A stretch of DNA of 64,000 bases, from contig RQOL01000718.1 of NCBI GenBank assembly GCA_013076295.1, forward strand, positions 806,001 through 870,000, given 5' to 3'. The stretch is from Sanderia malayensis. Taxonomy: Eukaryota; Cnidaria; Scyphozoa; Semaeostomeae; Pelagiidae. Positions within the stretch are counted from its first letter, which is position 1. Each line of letters starts with the position of its first letter. The notes under the pieces are model-generated. The model had not been told where the DNA came from. It made no database searches and was given only the letters and a program-made list of their open reading frames with translations. This document shows, piece after piece, positions 59,620-64,000 of the stretch. The position numbers and the translations under genes are program-made.

Positions 59620-61902
59620 TCACTTGGGACACGATGTAATCAATGGGGGCTCCACATTGATATTCTCACCAACCTCTTCAGTTTCGTCATCAATGGTGAT
59701 AATTTCAGTTGTTGTTGTTGTTGTGAGAATCGTTGTTGTGGTAATGTGCTCAGAATGCACTTGTTCTGTGGTATGGCTGTTACTGCTGGTGGTGGTTTCC
59801 TGCTGCACAATGCGTGTTTCTGTGGCAGTCTCGTTTTCGTCAGGCTTGACATCTACATCTGGCTGTGAGGCTACGGGGTCTGTGTTTTCGTCCATCTTTT
59901 CTATTGGTTGGTCTTCTTGAACAGTTGTCGAGGTCTTGTGTTCTACGGCAGGCGAAGGTTTCGGTGTTGGTGGGCAAATCTTTATGGACACGGTGGCCTG
60001 CAGATCGGTTTCGGATTTCTGTTCCTTCTTCGCATCTTCTGCATCCGTTGGAACAACTAACAAATCTCTTGAGCTGTAAAGTAAAAGTGAAGTTGAAGTA
60101 AAACAAGGCAAAGCAAAGCAAAGCACAGCAAAGCCAAGCCAAGCCAAGCCAAGGAAAGTAAAGTAAAGTAAAGTAAAGTAAAGTAAAGTAAAGTAAAGTA
60201 AAGTAAAGTAAAGTAAAGTAAAGTAAAGTAAAGTAAAGTAAAGTAAAGTAAAGTAAAGTAAAGTAAGTAAAGTAAAGTAAAGTAAAGTAAAGTAAAGTAA
60301 AGTAAAGTAAAGTAAAGTAGAGTAAAGTAAAGTAAAGTAAAGTAAAGTAAAGTAAAGTAAAGTAAAGCAAAGTAAAGTAAAGTAAAGTAAAGTAAAGTAA
60401 AGTAAAGTAAAGTAAAGTAAAGTAAAGTAAAGTAAAGTAAAATAAAGTAAAGTAAAGTAAAGTAAATTAAAGTAAAGTAAAGTAAAGTAAAGTAAAGTAA
60501 AGTAAAGTAAAGTAAAGTAAAGTAAAATAAATTAAATTAAATTAAAGTAAAGTAAAGTAAAGTAAAGTAAAGTAAAGTAAAGTAAAGTAAAGTAAAGTAA
60601 AGTAAAGTAAAGTAAAGTAAAGTAAAGTAAAGTAAAGTAATGTAAAGCAAAGCAAAGTAAGGTAAAGTAAAATATCCAGCAATAATGTTAAAATAACTTG
60701 ATAATGCAAAATTCTTACATTGACGGGCTGTTATCGTAAATGCTTCTCCTCTCAGCATCACCTTAAACGCAGACAGTGTCAAATTCAAACCACAACAACA
60801 ATAACAGATTTAAGAACTACGATATCAATAACAATTAAAACAGCATTGATAATAAGAGTACCATTGAAACAAATCTTACCCTCTTTACTATCAGTTGGAT
60901 TGGTTACAGCCTGATTCTCTGGTTCTTCATCCACCGCTTTGGTCTCCACATGCTTTTCACCTATGGCAAGACGCAAGATTGAGCTCATAAAAACATTGAA
61001 ATTATTTTTCTGTTGAAAATAAATCTTTGTTGAGTAACGGTGTGGCCAGAAAAGACACAAAATCCTATTTATTCCCAACAATTCTTTTTCTTATCCCAAA
61101 AGCGTATCTCTATATCAAAAACCCAACTTTTCTCTCAAACATACTTCAACTGACTTCATCCACTAACTACATTGCCTCCCTGTGCCTCACTCGTAACTCG
61201 CTCAATGCTCAACATGCTCAACCGAGCGACCAAAAACGAGTGAGGCACAGGGACGCAATGCAGTGAGTCTACTGACCCCCCTTTATCCATGTTATATTCA
61301 TCAGATGCTATGTGATGTGCTTTGTCACATGCATGGGATAAGTTTAAATAGTGGCCACATACCATTACCACGAGCCTTTCTGCCTGAATTTGCCATTGAT
61401 AAGCGAACGCTTGAAACCCGTTCAAAGTTCGGCGCCACACGAGTACTGCTCCTCGACTTCAACTGTTGAAACGTGCGCCTTCCACTGGAACGAAAGGACA
61501 TTAAAAGCAACATTACATTTCCACATTAAACAAGGCTTCTAGCAGTCCGTGAAAACCCACCCCTACACTTAACTACGAAAGTAGCTAGTTGGCATACATC
61601 GCAAAATAAGCTCAGCTTTTCTTATCAAGCAATCAACATATGGCTCTGTGAAATCAATTGAACTGGGTATTTCAAGCAACACTTATACCATCTTGACTAT
61701 ATTACATTGTGCCTTAAAAAAGAGAAAGGTCGACGAGTTGTGTCTACCCCAGAAACAATGCAGCCTTCTCACTCTATGGCAAAAAAGCAGAATTATCTTG
61801 ATGATATAATGATACCACGAATGTGTTGTATACCTGTAGCGAAACTTTGAGCCGAGCTTGAAAAAGGCGACCTTCTGGATGCCGATCACAGCTGCGTCTC
61901 GC
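59620..61902 (-). CDS. Protein 4.1-family gene, 3' part
   Basis: Membrane-skeleton adaptor that links spectrin-actin to membrane proteins. Minus-strand exons 61834-61902, 61363-61484, 60880-60960, 60719-60761 and 59620-60073 join in phase. The first two give KLGSKFRYSGRRTFQQLKSR and RVAPNFERVSSVRLSM, the FERM-adjacent (FA) region of EPB41 proteins. An acidic, low-complexity region follows, then a Thr-rich end (TTTTILTTTTTTEIITIDDE) recalling the start of the 4.1 C-terminal domain, and a stop at 59620-59622. The FERM domain was not found in 61903-64000. An alternative donor (GAG/GTTGGT, exon end 59674) could join a 43-base exon at about 59514-59556 (IVVVEEESHTTTDHG), which has excellent splice sites. 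Which paralogue group it belongs to cannot be told. Confidence 0.75.
60085..60668 (+). repeat. (AAAGT)n satellite, ~0.5 kb
   Basis: About 100 almost pure five-base units from 60155, with degenerate CAAAG/CCAAG units before them. It is interrupted by one four-base unit near 60267 and an AAATT block near 60526-60545. It fills the intron between the last two 4.1 exons and starts about 12 bp from the splice acceptor of the last exon on the minus strand. Confidence 0.95.
61168..61260. other. Inverted repeat in 4.1 intron
   Basis: ATTGCCTCCCTGTGCCTCAC... at 61169 pairs with ...GTGAGGCACAGGGACGCAAT ending near 61259, with a loop of about 36 bases that itself holds GCTCAA/TTGAGC-like words. Arms of about 24 bp with one mismatch. 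Confidence 0.7.
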
Positions 61903-62118
61903 CTGTAAACAACAACAAACTGATATGTACACAGCGTAAACTTTCTTAATAAAAATAATAATAGTACAAATAATAATCCGAATATTTAAACAGGATGTAA
62001 ACTTCAACATGTTAGAAACTGCTGTTATCAATGTGTGTCCTGGTATAAAAATATTAGTACACTAAAAAATATTTACCAACATTATCATGATAAAGAGTGC
62101 TCTGCTTATTATGATGCC

Positions 62119-62171
62119 TAAGGGGCATCTTCTAAGGGGCATCCTCTAAAGGGCATCCTCTAAAGGGCATT
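62119..62171 (+). repeat. Minisatellite (AAGGGGCATCCTCTAA), ~4 copies
   Basis: Units of 16-18 bases with small changes. Confidence 0.8.
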
Positions 62172-62489
62172 TGCGTGCACAAATGTCTCAAGTTTCTCTG
62201 ATATATATCTTTCTGACTATGTTTTAGAGACATAGTTTACCAGATCTACAAGATTTAAGATTTGTGTATAATATCGTCCTCTTCCGTGACTTTCCCTATT
62301 ATCTATTAATGTTGTCTATAATTGGACATAATGGTCCTCCTGAGACAACTCGCTTTAATATTGTCCACAATGAAATTATTTCTCACACCTTCACAGCTTC
62401 ACCTCTCAGTACTGGTTGTAGCATCATGGACTTTCACACAACCTCTAGCTACACCACACAACAAAACAGTGCACTTGCTTTCATAAGAG

Positions 62490-62860
62490 CTTTTTCATAA
62501 GGTTTATAAGAAAGAAGCCTAATACTACGCAGCTCAAAATTTAAGAAACTTTCAGAAATACAAGAAAATAATCAGGAAACTTTAGAAATCAGTACCGTAT
62601 CATTTTAAAAGACAAAAGTGAAAGATATATAAAATGAACCGAAATTAAGGATGTGGACATGGTGCTGCTTTTATTTTCAATTCATATTTAATGACTTTCA
62701 CTTATAAAAATACTAATAGCTTGCTGTATCTTGCGATTTTATCCCTGTAACTAATATTTTTATTCATTAAATTAAAAAACTTTTAAGAAACTTTTGCAAC
62801 CAAAGTATGGCAAAAAACAAGAAAATTTTAATACATGCCTTGAGCGAGGCTTTGTGCTGA
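62490..62860. mobile_element. Degraded CACGTTTTTT-family element
   Basis: Shares TTTATAAGAAA, AAATTTAAGAAACTTT, TTAAGAAACTTTTGCAAC and CCTTGAGCGAGG in the same order as 30601-30998. The terminal bases have decayed. Confidence 0.5.
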
Positions 62861-64000
62861 TTAGCAAGTATAACGGGCTGATCGAAGCTTTAGAACAGTG
62901 ACGGATGCGAAGGGACATGACTGTAAAGGGGGAGTGCGAGAACAATTACGTAAGGGCCTCGTTTAGGTGTTACGATGTTGTAGAAGTAAGCACGTCCAAA
63001 CGAATTCGTACGAGAAACTGTTTCTAGATGGAACGAAATCATGCCGTTGTATTGTATCTTTAATTGTTTATGTAAATGATTTGTATTACGTAGAGGGGTA
63101 ATTCCCAAGGTAAGGTATATATAGGGGTGCTTGCTCCCCTATAGGAAGGTTCCAATTGGAGAGGTATCACGGACTGGTATTTAGTCATCAGATATCGTCT
63201 AGGGAACCCGGCTAGTTCAATTGTTGCAACTCGAATATTGTTAAGAAGCTGATTGATTGATCAATGGAATTAATCAAGAAATAGACGAGAGTTGTTTGTG
63301 TGCAGACTTGCAGATTACAGTCAACAGAAACTGACGCAGCAAAGAGGAACAAAAGGCTGAAGTCACGGATACATCTGAGGTATCGTGATATTTATGTTTG
63401 TGCATGCGTAAGGCGTGGAGTTGTGTTGAAATAAGAGACCACTGGGGGTCTAACTGTTCGGTTTACGTATTTTAGGGTATTTAATCGTTTAATAAGTTTA
63501 TTGCGTAGTTATTAATTCACGTTGTTGAGACAGTCTCTGTAAGCCTTAAGTTTACCGTTATTGTATTAGATTTAGTGCCACGTCCTTTCTCATAAGTAGG
63601 TGAAGGTAATTAGGGAATTTCGCCTACGTTAGTTTGGTCAACGTGCGTATATACAGTCTCCTAGAAACTATCGGACAAAGTTGTTTTTGCCCTGAAGATT
63701 CCCGACAGCTTCCTGTAGATAAAAACTTGGGAAGAACTCACCTGAAAAACGTATGGTGGTCGACAGCTGAACGATACAAGCGTTTCAATTCCGTTCTTGT
63801 TCTGCATTTAAAGCCAACAGTAAGATCTTCATATTCAGTCTAAAAACAGAGAAAACTGCTTAAGTAACAATCGACGCTATAGCATTATTATAGCTCTTCT
63901 CTTCTTATGCCACATTCATGTTTACACAAATCCTACCCATTTCTGTCCCTTTCTCGTTTTATTCCATACTACAATGAAGCCTCGATATAAGAGACACCTA

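Larger units (their letters stand above)
61903..64000. other. Right flank, probable 4.1 intron, no exon found
   Basis: No FERM exon recognised on the minus strand. Contains a GGGCATCCTCTAA minisatellite (62119-62171), a degraded CACGTTTTTT-type element (about 62490-62860) and, at 63980-64000, the start of another element (CCTCGATATAAGAGAC) cut by the window edge. Confidence 0.45.

Noticed and set aside
59840..60788. Long minus-strand frames of LYFTLLYFTL repeats
   Set aside because: Pure translation of the AAAGT satellite; the five-base unit is open in several frames by chance.

Overview
This is a window of nuclear DNA from an animal. It is AT-rich and its genes are split by many introns with GT..AG borders. 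Several genes are metazoan-specific or typical of animals: anosmin-like, protein 4.1-like, an mGluR-like class C receptor and dynactin p62. DCTN4 (15 coding exons) and EIF2B4 (13) are intron-rich like those of slowly evolving animals. With the density of small DNA transposons, LINE remnants and satellites, I favour a non-vertebrate marine animal, possibly a cnidarian. The phylum is inference. Exon joins below were read by eye from splice motifs, reading phase and family resemblance.

Layout, left to right. (1) 348-4928 (+): 3' part of an anosmin-1-like gene (WAP plus three FN3 domains). (2) 8002-11252 (+): TAF1A-like RNA polymerase I factor. (3) 13709-15840 (+): CRAL-TRIO lipid-transfer protein of alpha-TTP/clavesin type. 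(4) 17516-23255 (+): PDCL3, with a 1.9-kb higher-order tandem repeat in its last intron. (5) 23256-31357: intergenic, with a 748-bp foldback element at 25136-25883. (6) 27813-43163: head-to-tail duplication of a 7.6-7.8 kb unit, each copy carrying a two-exon class C GPCR. (7) 43342-43554 (-): a small ORF divergent from DCTN4. (8) 43762-50989 (+): DCTN4, whose intron 3 holds an antisense array of four tRNA-Cys(GCA) copies. (9) 51401-55601 (+): EIF2B4. (10) 55602-59619: intergenic, with a MITE and a LINE remnant. (11) 59620-61902 (-): 3' part of a protein 4.1-family gene, interrupted by a 0.5-kb AAAGT satellite; its 5' FERM part was not found in the window.

There is no operon logic. The genes are unrelated housekeeping functions (Pol I transcription, chaperoning, dynein transport, translation initiation) beside a lineage-specific receptor pair. 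The most distinctive features are the recent receptor duplication, in which each copy gained its own insertions so the other serves as an empty-site control, and the receptors' apparent loss of the glutamate-contact residues.
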